DNA from: Chloroflexota bacterium
GTDB taxonomy: Bacteria; Chloroflexota; Limnocylindria; Limnocylindrales; CSP1-4
Direction of reading: 5' to 3'
Assembly: GCA_021825385.1 (NCBI GenBank)
Contig: JAKAHU010000005.1
Location: forward strand, 1 to 32,257
Length of the DNA: 32,257 nucleotides
Both the position numbers and the translations under genes were made by a program. Positions 24,383 through 31,807 of this stretch are shown piece by piece. Within the stretch, counting starts at the first letter, position 1, and the number at the start of each line of letters is the position of its first letter. Under the pieces are notes generated by a model. The model worked only from the letters and a program-made list of their open reading frames with translations. It was not told the DNA's origin and did no database searches.

Positions 24383-25027
24383 ATGCAGGTGGAGGCGTTC
24401 GCGGCGCGGCTCGCCGAGGTCCGCGTGGTCCCGGTCGTGACCATCGACGACGCGGCCGACGCTGTCGGGCTTGCTGAAGCGCTCGCGCAGGGCGGGCTGC
24501 CGATGGCGGAGGTGACGTTCCGCACCGCCGCGGCGGCTGATGCGATCGCCGCGATCCGCGCCGCCAGGCCAGATGCGCTCGTGGGAGCGGGCACGGTGCT
24601 CGACCCGGCCACCGTCGACCGGGCGGTTGACGCCGGCGCCGAGTTCATCGTGGCGCCCGGGTTCGGGCCAGCCGTCGTGGCGCGGGCCGCCGAGCGCGGC
24701 GTGGCCATGCTCCCGGGCGCTGCCACGCCCACCGAGATCGAGATGGCGCTCGCGGCGGGCCTGAGCCTCGTCAAGTTCTTCCCCGCCGAGGCGTCGGGTG
24801 GCGTCGGCTACATCCGGGCCATCGCGGCCCCCTATCGCGAGGTGCGCTTCGTCCCCACGGGCGGGGTCACGGCGGCCAACCTGGCCGCGTACCTCGCGCT
24901 CCCGGCCGTCGTCGCCTGCGGAGGCACATGGATCGCCCCGCCTGACGCGATCCGCAACCACCGCTGGGAGGCGATCGGCGCGGCCGCGGCCGAGGCGGTC
25001 GCGATCGGGCGGCGAGCTGCGAGCTGA
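24383..25027 (+). CDS. eda: KDPG aldolase (2-keto-3-deoxy-6-phosphogluconate aldolase)
   Basis: The protein is 214 residues, two bases after the SDR stop. Class I aldolase features: VVPVVTIDDAADAVGLAEAL at the N-terminus, the catalytic Glu in MAEVTFRT (about 44), VGAGTVLD, FIVAPGF, and the Schiff-base Lys in LVKFFPAE (about 135), then PTGGV for phosphate binding. It cleaves KDPG (or the galacto epimer) to pyruvate and glyceraldehyde 3-phosphate. With the KDG kinase in the divergent arm it completes a KDG catabolic route. Confidence 0.92.
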   Translation: MQVEAFAARLAEVRVVPVVTIDDAADAVGLAEALAQGGLPMAEVTFRTAAAADAIAAIRAARPDALVGAGTVLDPATVDRAVDAGAEFIVAPGFGPAVVARAAERGVAMLPGAATPTEIEMALAAGLSLVKFFPAEASGGVGYIRAIAAPYREVRFVPTGGVTAANLAAYLALPAVVACGGTWIAPPDAIRNHRWEAIGAAAAEAVAIGRRAAS

Positions 25028-25097
25028 GGGGGCGACCGGCGGGCCGAGACGTCCAGCACGGCACCGGGAACGTCACGCGGCCCGGGGGCTCGAGCGG

Positions 25098-26222
25098 TCA
25101 GCTCGCGTCCACCCAGGCTTCCCCTCGGAGCACGCGGCGAACCCGCAGGTCATCGTCCAACTCCACGAGGTGCGCGAGGCGCCCGACCTCGATCCGCCCG
25201 CGATCGTGCGCATCGAGCAGCGCGGCGGGGTTGGACGACGCGGCCTGCACGGCGCGCACCAGCGGCAGCCCTTCGCGGACGAGGTTGCGGACCGCCGTGT
25301 CCAGCGCGATCGTGGAGCCCGCGAGCGTGTCCGTGCCCACCAGCGTCGCGCGGCCGCCGCGCACGTCCACCTCGAGGCCACCCACGCGTGTGCGCCCGTC
25401 GCCCATGCCGGCGAGCGGCAGCGCGTCACTGATCAGCACCAGGCGGTCCGCCGGCTTGGTGCGCGTGATGATCGGCCACAGCGCCGGGTGAACGTGGAAG
25501 CCGTCGGCGATTAGCTCTGCGTAGGCGTCGTCGTCCACGAGCGCCGCCACCGCGAGGCCGGGGTTGCGGTGGTCGATGCCGGACATCGCGTTGAACAGGT
25601 GCGTGGTCGTGACGCGCCGCCCAGCCGCCGCGTAGCCCGCCTGCGCCTCCGCGAGCGTCGCCTGCGAGTGGCCGAGCGAGGTCACGATCCCGCGCTCGGC
25701 GAGCCGCGCGATGAGTGCCGGCGATCCCGGCAGCTCAGGCGCGATCGTCATGATCCGCAGGCCGTCGAGCACGCGCTCGATCACGGCCGGGTCGAGGTCG
25801 GCCGGGGTGCGGAGGAGCGCCGGGTCGTGCGCGCCCTTGCGCGCAGGCGCGATGAACGGCCCCTCGAGGTTGAACCCGAGCGGCACGGCGCCGTCGGCCG
25901 GGGCAATGGGCATCCAGGCCCGGACCCGCTCAGCGAAGCGGGGCAGCTCGTCGGCTGACAGCGTCGGAGCGGTGGGCAGGAACGACGTGACGCCCCGACG
26001 GAGCAGCGCCCGCGCCATGCCTGACAGGGCGTCCGTGTCGCCGGTGGCGTCGTGGCCGCCCCAGCCGTGGCAGTGGACGTCGATGAAGCCGGGCGCGACA
26101 TAGGGCCCGGCGGCGGCCGACTCGTCGGGCTCGACCGAGGCGATCTTGCCGCCCTCCACGACGACGCGGCCCGGCACCACCGCGTCGGCGAGCACGAGAC
26201 GACCAACGACGACCTCAGGCAT
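25098..26222 (-). CDS. nagA: N-acetylglucosamine-6-phosphate deacetylase
   Basis: The protein is 374 residues from MPEVVVGRLVLADAVV; the ATG overlaps the stop of the remnant ORF upstream. Amidohydrolase motifs: DVHCHGWGGHDATG (about 55), the metal/substrate Glu in FNLEGPFIAPARKGAH (about 122), TSLGHSQAT (about 190), THLFNAMSGIDHRNPG (about 212) and the catalytic Asp in LISDALPLAGMG (about 268). It removes acetate from GlcNAc-6-P in amino-sugar and cell-wall recycling. No NagB is in the window. The HutC-type regulator upstream is probably its controller. Confidence 0.92.
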   Translation of the reverse strand: MPEVVVGRLVLADAVVPGRVVVEGGKIASVEPDESAAAGPYVAPGFIDVHCHGWGGHDATGDTDALSGMARALLRRGVTSFLPTAPTLSADELPRFAERVRAWMPIAPADGAVPLGFNLEGPFIAPARKGAHDPALLRTPADLDPAVIERVLDGLRIMTIAPELPGSPALIARLAERGIVTSLGHSQATLAEAQAGYAAAGRRVTTTHLFNAMSGIDHRNPGLAVAALVDDDAYAELIADGFHVHPALWPIITRTKPADRLVLISDALPLAGMGDGRTRVGGLEVDVRGGRATLVGTDTLAGSTIALDTAVRNLVREGLPLVRAVQAASSNPAALLDAHDRGRIEVGRLAHLVELDDDLRVRRVLRGEAWVDAS

Positions 26223-26487
26223 GGACGGGCTCCCACTCGCGCACGGCCTCGTGCATTGCGAGGATGTTCTCGGCTGGCAGGTCCGGCTGGATATCGCGGA
26301 CCGGGGCGAGCTGCTGGGCGCGGTCCTCCGCACCGGGCTCGCGCGGCTCAAGGCCAGGTGCGGGCCGAACCGCCGGCAGGAGTTGACGTGCATCCCGGTC
26401 AGGCGCGTGCCGCCCAGCTCGATCGGCAGGCGGTGGGGTTCGCGACGGGCGACGAGCGGCGCGGATGCGCTCGCGGCCGGCGGGCAT
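26215..26487 (-). pseudogene. Collapsed UroD-family methyltransferase gene (frameshifts plus internal deletion)
   Basis: A 90-codon ORF here begins on an ATG overlapping the GntR stop (TGATG) and ends overlapping the nagA start, so it kept an operon position. Its frame opens RERIRAA; the next frame then reads ARREPHRLPIELGGTRLTG followed by MHVNSCRRFGPHLAL, a textbook UroD-like N-terminus. The first frame resumes with EPREPGAEDRAQQLAPV. It then passes straight into IQPDLPAENILAMHEAVREW, the family's C-terminus. So about 65 N-terminal and 25 C-terminal residues remain, with two frame changes, and roughly 250-300 residues are missing. The middle of the current ORF is therefore unlikely to be a functional protein, though the short ORF may still couple translation into nagA. 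Confidence 0.75.
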
Positions 26488-27251
26488 CAGACCTCCCGGG
26501 TCGTGTCGGGCTCGACGTCGAACCGGACGTCGAGCGCATAGCGGTCGGCGGAGTAGCGGCTCTCGGTGGCCTCGACTCGCCGCCCATGGGCATCGGCGAT
26601 CACCCGCCGCTCGACCAGCAAGGGGTCGCCGCGCCGGAGCTCCAGCAGGCGGGCGTCCTCGGCGGTGGCGGCCGCGGCGCCGATGGTCGCGGCGCCGCGA
26701 CGCAGGTGCCAGCCGCCCTGCGCCAGGGCTTCGTGGAGCGAGCCCTGCTCCACCTCGGCGGCCAGCACGATCTTGGCCACGGCAGCGATCAGCACGGCGG
26801 TCTCGAGCGCGATCGGCTCCCCATCGGCGCAGCGCAGCCGACGCACGACCACCACGGGCTCCGAGACGCGGATCCCGAGCGACTCCGCCTCCGCCCGCAC
26901 GGACGGGCGGATCTCGCGCGCCAGCAGGCGCGACGAGGGCGTGCGCCCACGGCGGCGCATCTCGTGGCTGAAGGTGAGAAGGCGGTCCGCCCGGCGGTGG
27001 GACGGCGGCTCCGCGACGTAACTGCCGCGGCCCGAGACGCGCACGATCAGGCCGTCAGCGGCAAGCCTCGCCATCGCATTCCGGGCGGTCATGCGGCTGA
27101 CGCCGAACTCGCGGCACAGCTCGGCGTCCGACGGAAGCGGGTCGCCGGGGGCCAGCATGCCGATCCGGATCCGCAGGGCCAGCTCAATGCGACGCCAGTG
27201 CGGAACGGCGGGACCCGGCGCGGGGGCGAGGCTGTCGAATGCGTCCGTCAC
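26487..27251 (-). CDS. HutC-type GntR regulator (UTRA domain), probable NagR-like
   Basis: The protein is 254 residues from GTG. The winged helix is [26 protein letters not shown] (about 25) with [18 protein letters not shown] as recognition helix and [13 protein letters not shown] as wing. The UTRA domain follows: [41 protein letters not shown] and the ending [23 protein letters not shown] regulators of the NagR/DasR group bind amino-sugar phosphates; the downstream nagA makes that likely. The start lacks a strong ribosome-binding site. Confidence 0.9.
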   Translation of the reverse strand: MTDAFDSLAPAPGPAVPHWRRIELALRIRIGMLAPGDPLPSDAELCREFGVSRMTARNAMARLAADGLIVRVSGRGSYVAEPPSHRRADRLLTFSHEMRRRGRTPSSRLLAREIRPSVRAEAESLGIRVSEPVVVVRRLRCADGEPIALETAVLIAAVAKIVLAAEVEQGSLHEALAQGGWHLRRGAATIGAAAATAEDARLLELRRGDPLLVERRVIADAHGRRVEATESRYSADRYALDVRFDVEPDTTREV

Positions 27252-27370
27252 GTCAGGCCCCTGATGCGGGAGGCGCTCGCCTCATGGCGGCTGCACGACC
27301 TGCCCCGCCGTCCGGCGGCACCCGCTGGCGCGGTGCGACACGGCCGGCACAACCATGGGATCGCTGCGCC

Positions 27371-27378
27371 AGTATAGT
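27371..27378. promoter_or_regulatory. AGTATAGT: candidate -10 on both strands, near HutC-type site
   Basis: This AT-rich octamer in GC-rich sequence offers TATAGT on the plus strand (for the phosphoesterase) and TATACT on the minus strand (for GntR). GTATAGTC (27372-27379) is one base off the HutC-subfamily core GTNTANAC, but the flanks are not palindromic. Weak evidence. Confidence 0.3.
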
Positions 27379-27442
27379 CGGGTTGGCGGGCGAGAACGGG
27401 AGGCCGGTAGACGAAACCGGCGCTGTGGCGTATCCATGGGGC

Positions 27443-28369
27443 ATGCCCACGCGCGTCGCCCCGGTCGCGATCCCCGACGAGTTCACGGTGTTCGCCGCGT
27501 CAGACCTCCACGGTCAGCTGGCCGCGACGGATCGGCTGCTGGCGCGAGCAGGTCTGACCGACGGGGCCGAGGCCTGGACAGCGCCCCCCGGCACCGCGCT
27601 CGTGATCACGGGCGACCTGGTTGACCGCGGGCCGAACAGCGTGGGCCTGGTGCGGCGGATGGCATCGCTTCGCGATCAGGCCCCAGCACGCGGCGGCATG
27701 GTCGTGCTGCTCGAGGGCAACCACGAGATCCAGCTCCTCGGCGCGCTCGACGGCGTGCCCGACATCTTCCGCGCGTTTATGACCTTCGGCGGGGCGGCCA
27801 CGCTGCTCTCGGCGGGCATGCGCGAGGCCGAATGGCTCGGCGCGAGCGCGCAGGCCCTCGCCAGCCGCTTCCTCGCAGCGGCACCCGACGTCCGCAGCCT
27901 CGTGTGGTCGTTCGCCCCGTACGCGCGCTGGCGCGACGTGCTCCTCGTGCACGGCGGGCCTGTTCCCGGCCAGGATCTCGCGGCGTTTGAGGGCAGCGCG
28001 AGGAGACTGTGGATCCGGCAGCGGTTCTTCCAGGCCGAGGAAGCCTTCCCGGCGGCGTCGGCCTGGTCTGTCTACCGGCGGGCGCGAATGGAGCGGGTCG
28101 TGTTCGGCCACACACCGGTCGCGGCGCCCACCCTGTTCCACGGCGTCCACGCGCTGAACCTCGACACCTGGCGCGGCCAGACCGTGTCCCTGGCGCACCT
28201 CGCCGGCGAGCGGCTCGACGACGCGGTGCTCTTCTCCGAGCCCGTCGAGCCGCGCGCGATCGCCGATGCGCCGGTCACGCCCGAGCAGGTGCTTGCGATC
28301 GACGCGGCGCTGGCGGCGATCGTCGACGACTGGTGGCTCCGGACCAAGGGGCCGCTGCGGAGGGGGTGA
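27443..28369 (+). CDS. PPP-family metallophosphoesterase
   Basis: The protein is 308 residues from MPTRVAPVAIPDEFT; GTG 27425 is an alternative and neither has a clear Shine-Dalgarno. The metal-binding set is complete: ASDLHGQ (about 18), GDLVDRGPNS (about 54), EGNHE (about 90), LVHGG (about 170) and FGHTP (about 222). GDLVDRG and GNHE are the signature of phosphoprotein phosphatase/ApaH/PrpE-like enzymes, which hydrolyse phosphoserine/threonine or dinucleoside polyphosphates. Which of these it uses cannot be told. It is a single-gene unit next to nagA but not obviously linked. Confidence 0.9.
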   Translation: MPTRVAPVAIPDEFTVFAASDLHGQLAATDRLLARAGLTDGAEAWTAPPGTALVITGDLVDRGPNSVGLVRRMASLRDQAPARGGMVVLLEGNHEIQLLGALDGVPDIFRAFMTFGGAATLLSAGMREAEWLGASAQALASRFLAAAPDVRSLVWSFAPYARWRDVLLVHGGPVPGQDLAAFEGSARRLWIRQRFFQAEEAFPAASAWSVYRRARMERVVFGHTPVAAPTLFHGVHALNLDTWRGQTVSLAHLAGERLDDAVLFSEPVEPRAIADAPVTPEQVLAIDAALAAIVDDWWLRTKGPLRRG

Positions 28370-28378
28370 CCCCGTCAA

Positions 28379-28392
28379 CGGTCCGCCGACCG
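28379..28392 (+). terminator. Short hairpin after the phosphoesterase
   Basis: CGGTC-cgcc-GACCG begins nine bases after the stop codon. The stem is only five base pairs. Confidence 0.3.
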
Positions 28393-28415
28393 CTAGCGCA
28401 CGGCCGCGACGTGTT

Positions 28416-28431
28416 CGATAATCGATCATCG
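28416..28431 (+). promoter_or_regulatory. GATAAT -10 inside a near-palindrome (GATaATCGATcATC)
   Basis: GATAAT (28417-28422) is one base from the sigma-70 -10 consensus. It is part of GAT-a-ATCGAT-c-ATC, a 14-bp inverted repeat apart from the two lower-case bases. This lies 66-80 bases before the alcohol dehydrogenase start, so it may be a promoter with an overlapping operator. Confidence 0.4.
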
Positions 28432-28496
28432 CTCGGGCGCGCCATCTGCTGGCGCCGCAACCGCCGCGATCCCACCCCGCCGGAGGTGCCGACGCC

Positions 28497-29564
28497 GTGA
28501 CCGCCGCCCTGCCCACAACAATGCGGGCCCTCGTGCTCCTGGCCCCGAGCGCCCTCGAGGTCCAAGACGTCCCAGTGCCCCAGGCGGGCCGCAACGAGGT
28601 CCTCGCCCGCGTCCGCGCCGTGTCCATCTGTGGCACCGACGCCCACCTGATCCACGGCGACTACCCCGGCTTCTGGCCACCGTCCTTCCCGTTCATCCCC
28701 GGCCACGAGTGGGCGGGCGAGATCGCGGCGCTGGGGCCGGGCGCCGAGGGCTACGGCTGGAAGGTCGGCGACCGCGTAGCGGGCACCAGCCACGACGCAT
28801 GCGGAGTGTGCCAGAAGTGCGTCGAGGGCCACTACAACTTGTGCGAGAACTACGGCAAGCCGGGCCTCCACCGCCAGTACGGCCACAGCTACCAGGGCGC
28901 CGATGCCACGTACGTCGTCCAGGGCATCAAGACGATCTTCCGGCTGCCCGACAGCCTGTCCTTCGACGAGGGCGCCCTGATCGACCCGGCCTCGATCGCG
29001 CTCCATGTCGCGGTGCGGGGCGGCGTCCGACCCGGCGACACGGTGGCGATCACGGGCGCCGGGACGATCGGCCTGCTGGCCGCCGACGCGGCCCTCGCGA
29101 TGGGCGCGGCGCGGGCCGTCGTCGTCGGCCGCGGCTACCGGCTGGCGAAGGCAGCGGCGCTGGGCTTCGACACCGTGGACAGCACGACCGGTGACCCGGT
29201 GGCGGCGGCGCGCGCGTACAACGACGGCCTCGGCGCGGACGTGGTCCTCGAGTGCGCCGGCGTGCCCGAGATGGTGAACGCCGCGCTCGCGATCGCCCGG
29301 CGCGGCGGCCGCGTGGCGGCCGTCGGCATCCCCACCGAGGGTGTCACGATCAACCTCCAGCGCCTCGTCCTCGACGAGGTGGAGCTGGTCGGCTCGCGTG
29401 CGTCCGCGGGCGAGATGCGCCGCGTGATGCCCCTCGTCGAGGAGGGCCGCATCCGCGTCAAGGAGCTGATCACGCACCGCTTCCCGCTCGCGCAGTACCA
29501 GCAGGCCATCGACACGTTCAACGACCGCGCCAGCGGCGCGATCAAGATCATCGTCAACCCCTGA
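28497..29564 (+). CDS. Zinc-dependent medium-chain alcohol/polyol dehydrogenase
   Basis: The protein is 355 residues from GTG after CGGAGGTG. Catalytic zinc ligands: Cys in VSICGTD (about 43) and the GHEW glutamate/His pair (about 70). The structural-zinc loop has four cysteines in ACGVCQKCVEGHYNLC (about 100-115). The Rossmann motif is AITGAGTIGLLAADAAL (about 180). It resembles threonine/sorbitol dehydrogenase-type MDR enzymes that oxidise a secondary alcohol with NAD(P). It is upstream of the Tm-1-like pair in the same direction with a 94-bp gap containing hairpins, so the two may be partly coupled. Confidence 0.92.
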   Translation: MTAALPTTMRALVLLAPSALEVQDVPVPQAGRNEVLARVRAVSICGTDAHLIHGDYPGFWPPSFPFIPGHEWAGEIAALGPGAEGYGWKVGDRVAGTSHDACGVCQKCVEGHYNLCENYGKPGLHRQYGHSYQGADATYVVQGIKTIFRLPDSLSFDEGALIDPASIALHVAVRGGVRPGDTVAITGAGTIGLLAADAALAMGAARAVVVGRGYRLAKAAALGFDTVDSTTGDPVAAARAYNDGLGADVVLECAGVPEMVNAALAIARRGGRVAAVGIPTEGVTINLQRLVLDEVELVGSRASAGEMRRVMPLVEEGRIRVKELITHRFPLAQYQQAIDTFNDRASGAIKIIVNP

Positions 29565-29570
29565 CCCCAA

Positions 29571-29644
29571 CCGCGTGCCACCACGCGGCCATCGTCAATC
29601 ACGGGCGTCCCCAATGGGAGTTCGGCCCGGCTCTCCGGCCGGGC
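29571..29644 (+). terminator. Two hairpins in the ADH/Tm-1-like gap (attenuator-like)
   Basis: CCGCGTG-ccac-CACGCGG (29571-29588) is a perfect 7-bp stem just after the dehydrogenase stop. GCCCGG (29625-29630) pairs with CCGGGC (29639-29644), just before the ribosome-binding site (GGGAGG) of the next gene. They may end or attenuate transcription between the genes. Confidence 0.5.
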
Positions 29645-29658
29645 GAAAGGGAGGCCGT

Positions 29659-30879
29659 ATGTCGGCGAAGACCATCCTGCTGATCGGCACGCTGGACACC
29701 AAGGGTCGGGAGTACGCCTACGTGCGCGACCTGATCCGGGCGCGCGGCCACCGGGTGTTCATGCTCGATGCCGGCGTCCTGGGCGAGCCGGTGTTCGAGC
29801 CCGACAGCCCCTCTTCAAGAACCGCGGAGGCAGGTGGAGGCACCCTGGCCGAGCTGCGCGAGCGGCGCGACCGGGGGCATGCGCTGGAGATCATGGGCCT
29901 CGGGGCCAGGTCGCTGGCCCTGGACCTGCTGGCGGCGGGCAAGTTCGACGCCGTGTTCGCGATGGGCGGGTCCGGCGGGACCTCGATCGGCGCCACCGCG
30001 ATGCAGGCGCTCCCGGTCGGCATGCCCAAGCTGATCGTCTCGACGATGGCGTCGGGCAACGTGGCCCCCTACGTCGACGTGAAGGACATCACGATGATGT
30101 ACTCCGTCGTGGACGTGGCGGGCCTCAACCGCGTCTCGCGCCGGGTGCTCGCCAACGCAGCCGGCGCGATCTGCGGGATGGCCGAGCAGGAGGCCGGCGA
30201 CGCGGAGCAGAAGCCGCTCGTGGCCGCCACGATGTTCGGGGTCACGACGCCGTGCGTGGACCGCGTCCGCGAGCGGATCGAATCGGCCGGCTACGAGATG
30301 CTGGTCTTCCACGCGACCGGCAGCGGCGGTCGCGCGATGGAGTCGCTGATCTCCGACGGGTTCGTGGCGGGCGTCGCTGACGTCACCACCACCGAGTGGT
30401 GCGACGAGCTGGTGGGCGGGGTCCTGTCCGCCGGGCCGACCCGCCTCGACGCCGCGGCCAGGGCGGGCATCCCGCAGGTCGTCTCGCTGGGCGCGCTGGA
30501 CATGGTCAACTTCGGCCCCATGGACACGGTGCCAGAGCAGTTCCGCGACCGGAACCTGTACGTCCACAACCCGCAGGTCACGCTGATGCGGACGACGCGC
30601 GAGGAGAACCGCCGCCTGGGCGAGATCATCGCGGGCAAGCTCAACGCGGCCACGGGGCCCACGGCGCTGTTCATCCCGCTCGGCGGCGTGAGCATGATCG
30701 ACGCCGAGGGGATGCCGTTCCACGACCCGGTGGCCGACGCCGCCCTGTTCGACGCCCTCCGCGCCAACCTCGACCGGTCCCGGGTGGACCTCGTCGAGAT
30801 CGACGCCAACGTCAACGACCCGGCCTTCGCCGACGCCATGGCCGATCGGCTGCTGGCCGAGCTCGCCGCCAAGGCCTGA
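29659..30879 (+). CDS. Tm-1-like ATP-binding protein (UPF0261)
   Basis: The protein is 406 residues, start ATG after GGGAGG. The opening [23 protein letters not shown] and the segments [37 protein letters not shown] and [13 protein letters not shown] are the hallmarks of UPF0261. In plants the same domain forms the N-terminal half of Tm-1, a tomato mosaic virus resistance protein; the bacterial role is unknown. The nucleotide-binding glycines (MGGSGGTS, about 101) are intact. It is followed after 28 bp by the TIM-barrel partner that is fused to it in plants. Confidence 0.92.
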   Translation: MSAKTILLIGTLDTKGREYAYVRDLIRARGHRVFMLDAGVLGEPVFEPDSPSSRTAEAGGGTLAELRERRDRGHALEIMGLGARSLALDLLAAGKFDAVFAMGGSGGTSIGATAMQALPVGMPKLIVSTMASGNVAPYVDVKDITMMYSVVDVAGLNRVSRRVLANAAGAICGMAEQEAGDAEQKPLVAATMFGVTTPCVDRVRERIESAGYEMLVFHATGSGGRAMESLISDGFVAGVADVTTTEWCDELVGGVLSAGPTRLDAAARAGIPQVVSLGALDMVNFGPMDTVPEQFRDRNLYVHNPQVTLMRTTREENRRLGEIIAGKLNAATGPTALFIPLGGVSMIDAEGMPFHDPVADAALFDALRANLDRSRVDLVEIDANVNDPAFADAMADRLLAELAAKA

Positions 30880-30907
30880 CCGCGCTGCACCATCGAGGAG
30901 TCGCACC

Positions 30908-31750
30908 ATGCCCTTCATTCCGCGCGCCGAACTGGAGCACCGCCTGCGGGCGAACATCGAGGCCGGCATCCCGATCGTGGGCGCCGGGGCCGGCACCGGC
31001 ATCAGCGCCAAGATGGCCGAGGCCGGCGGCGCCGACATGGCGATCATCTACAACAGCGGCCGCTACCGGATGGCCGGGCGAGGCTCGCTGGCCGGCCTCC
31101 TCGCCTACGGCGACGCCAACGGGATCGTGGTCGAGATGGCGGCCGAGGTCCTCCCGGTCGTGAGCCGGATGGCCGTGCTGGCGGGCATCAACGGCACCGA
31201 CCCGTTCCGGATCATGAGGGTCTTCCTGCGCCAGCTGCGCGAGCTCGGCTTCGACGGCGTCCAGAACTTCCCGACCGTGGGCCTGATCGACGGGGACTTC
31301 CGCAAGAACCTCGAGGCCACCGGCATGGGCTACGACAAGGAGGTCGCGGCCATCGCCGAGGCCCACGCCCAAGACATGTTCTGCTCGCCCTACGTCTTCG
31401 ACCCCGACCAGGCCAGGGCCATGGTGGGGGCGGGCGCCGACCAGCTGGTCGCCCACGTCGGCCTGACGACCGCCGGCACGATCGGCGCGGGCGTGGCGTT
31501 CACGCTCGACCAGGCGATCGACAAGGTCATGGCGATGGCCGAGGCGGGCCGGAGCGTCCGCAAGGACGTCATCATCCTGTGCCACGGGGGACCGTTCGAC
31601 GAGCCGGCCAACGTGGGCGAGGCGCTTCGGCGCATGCCCGGCGTGCACGGCTTCTTCGGCGCCTCGTCGGTGGAGCGGCTGCCCACCGAGCGGGCGATCA
31701 AAGCCCAGGTGGCGGAGTTCAAGCAGCTGGCGGTGGCCGGGCCCGCCTGA
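30908..31750 (+). CDS. TIM-barrel PEP-hydrolase-like protein, Tm-1 C-terminal domain type
   Basis: The protein is 280 residues with GAGGAG before the ATG. Barrel motifs: [22 protein letters not shown] (about 20), [35 protein letters not shown] (about 120) and [12 protein letters not shown] (about 223), ending [17 protein letters not shown]. This is the family annotated as phosphoenolpyruvate hydrolase or TIM-barrel signal transduction protein. It is the natural partner of UPF0261. A true enzymatic reaction is not established for most members. Confidence 0.9.
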   Translation: MPFIPRAELEHRLRANIEAGIPIVGAGAGTGISAKMAEAGGADMAIIYNSGRYRMAGRGSLAGLLAYGDANGIVVEMAAEVLPVVSRMAVLAGINGTDPFRIMRVFLRQLRELGFDGVQNFPTVGLIDGDFRKNLEATGMGYDKEVAAIAEAHAQDMFCSPYVFDPDQARAMVGAGADQLVAHVGLTTAGTIGAGVAFTLDQAIDKVMAMAEAGRSVRKDVIILCHGGPFDEPANVGEALRRMPGVHGFFGASSVERLPTERAIKAQVAEFKQLAVAGPA

Positions 31751-31768
31751 CGATCCCCGCGGGTTCAC

Positions 31769-31797
31769 GCGCGTCGGCGGCCAACCCGCCGGCGCGC
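31769..31797. terminator. Strong bidirectional hairpin
   Basis: GCGCGTCGGCGG (31769-31780) pairs with CCGCCGGCGCGC (31786-31797), a 12-bp stem with a single G-U/mismatch position and a five-base loop (ccaac). It sits in the 57-bp gap between convergent genes. Confidence 0.75.
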
Positions 31798-31807
31798 TGC
31801 CCTGCCC

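Noticed and set aside
25098-26393. 431-aa version of NagA
   Set aside because: The extra N-terminal residues are the UroD remnant in the nagA frame; NagA homology starts at MPEVVVGRL.
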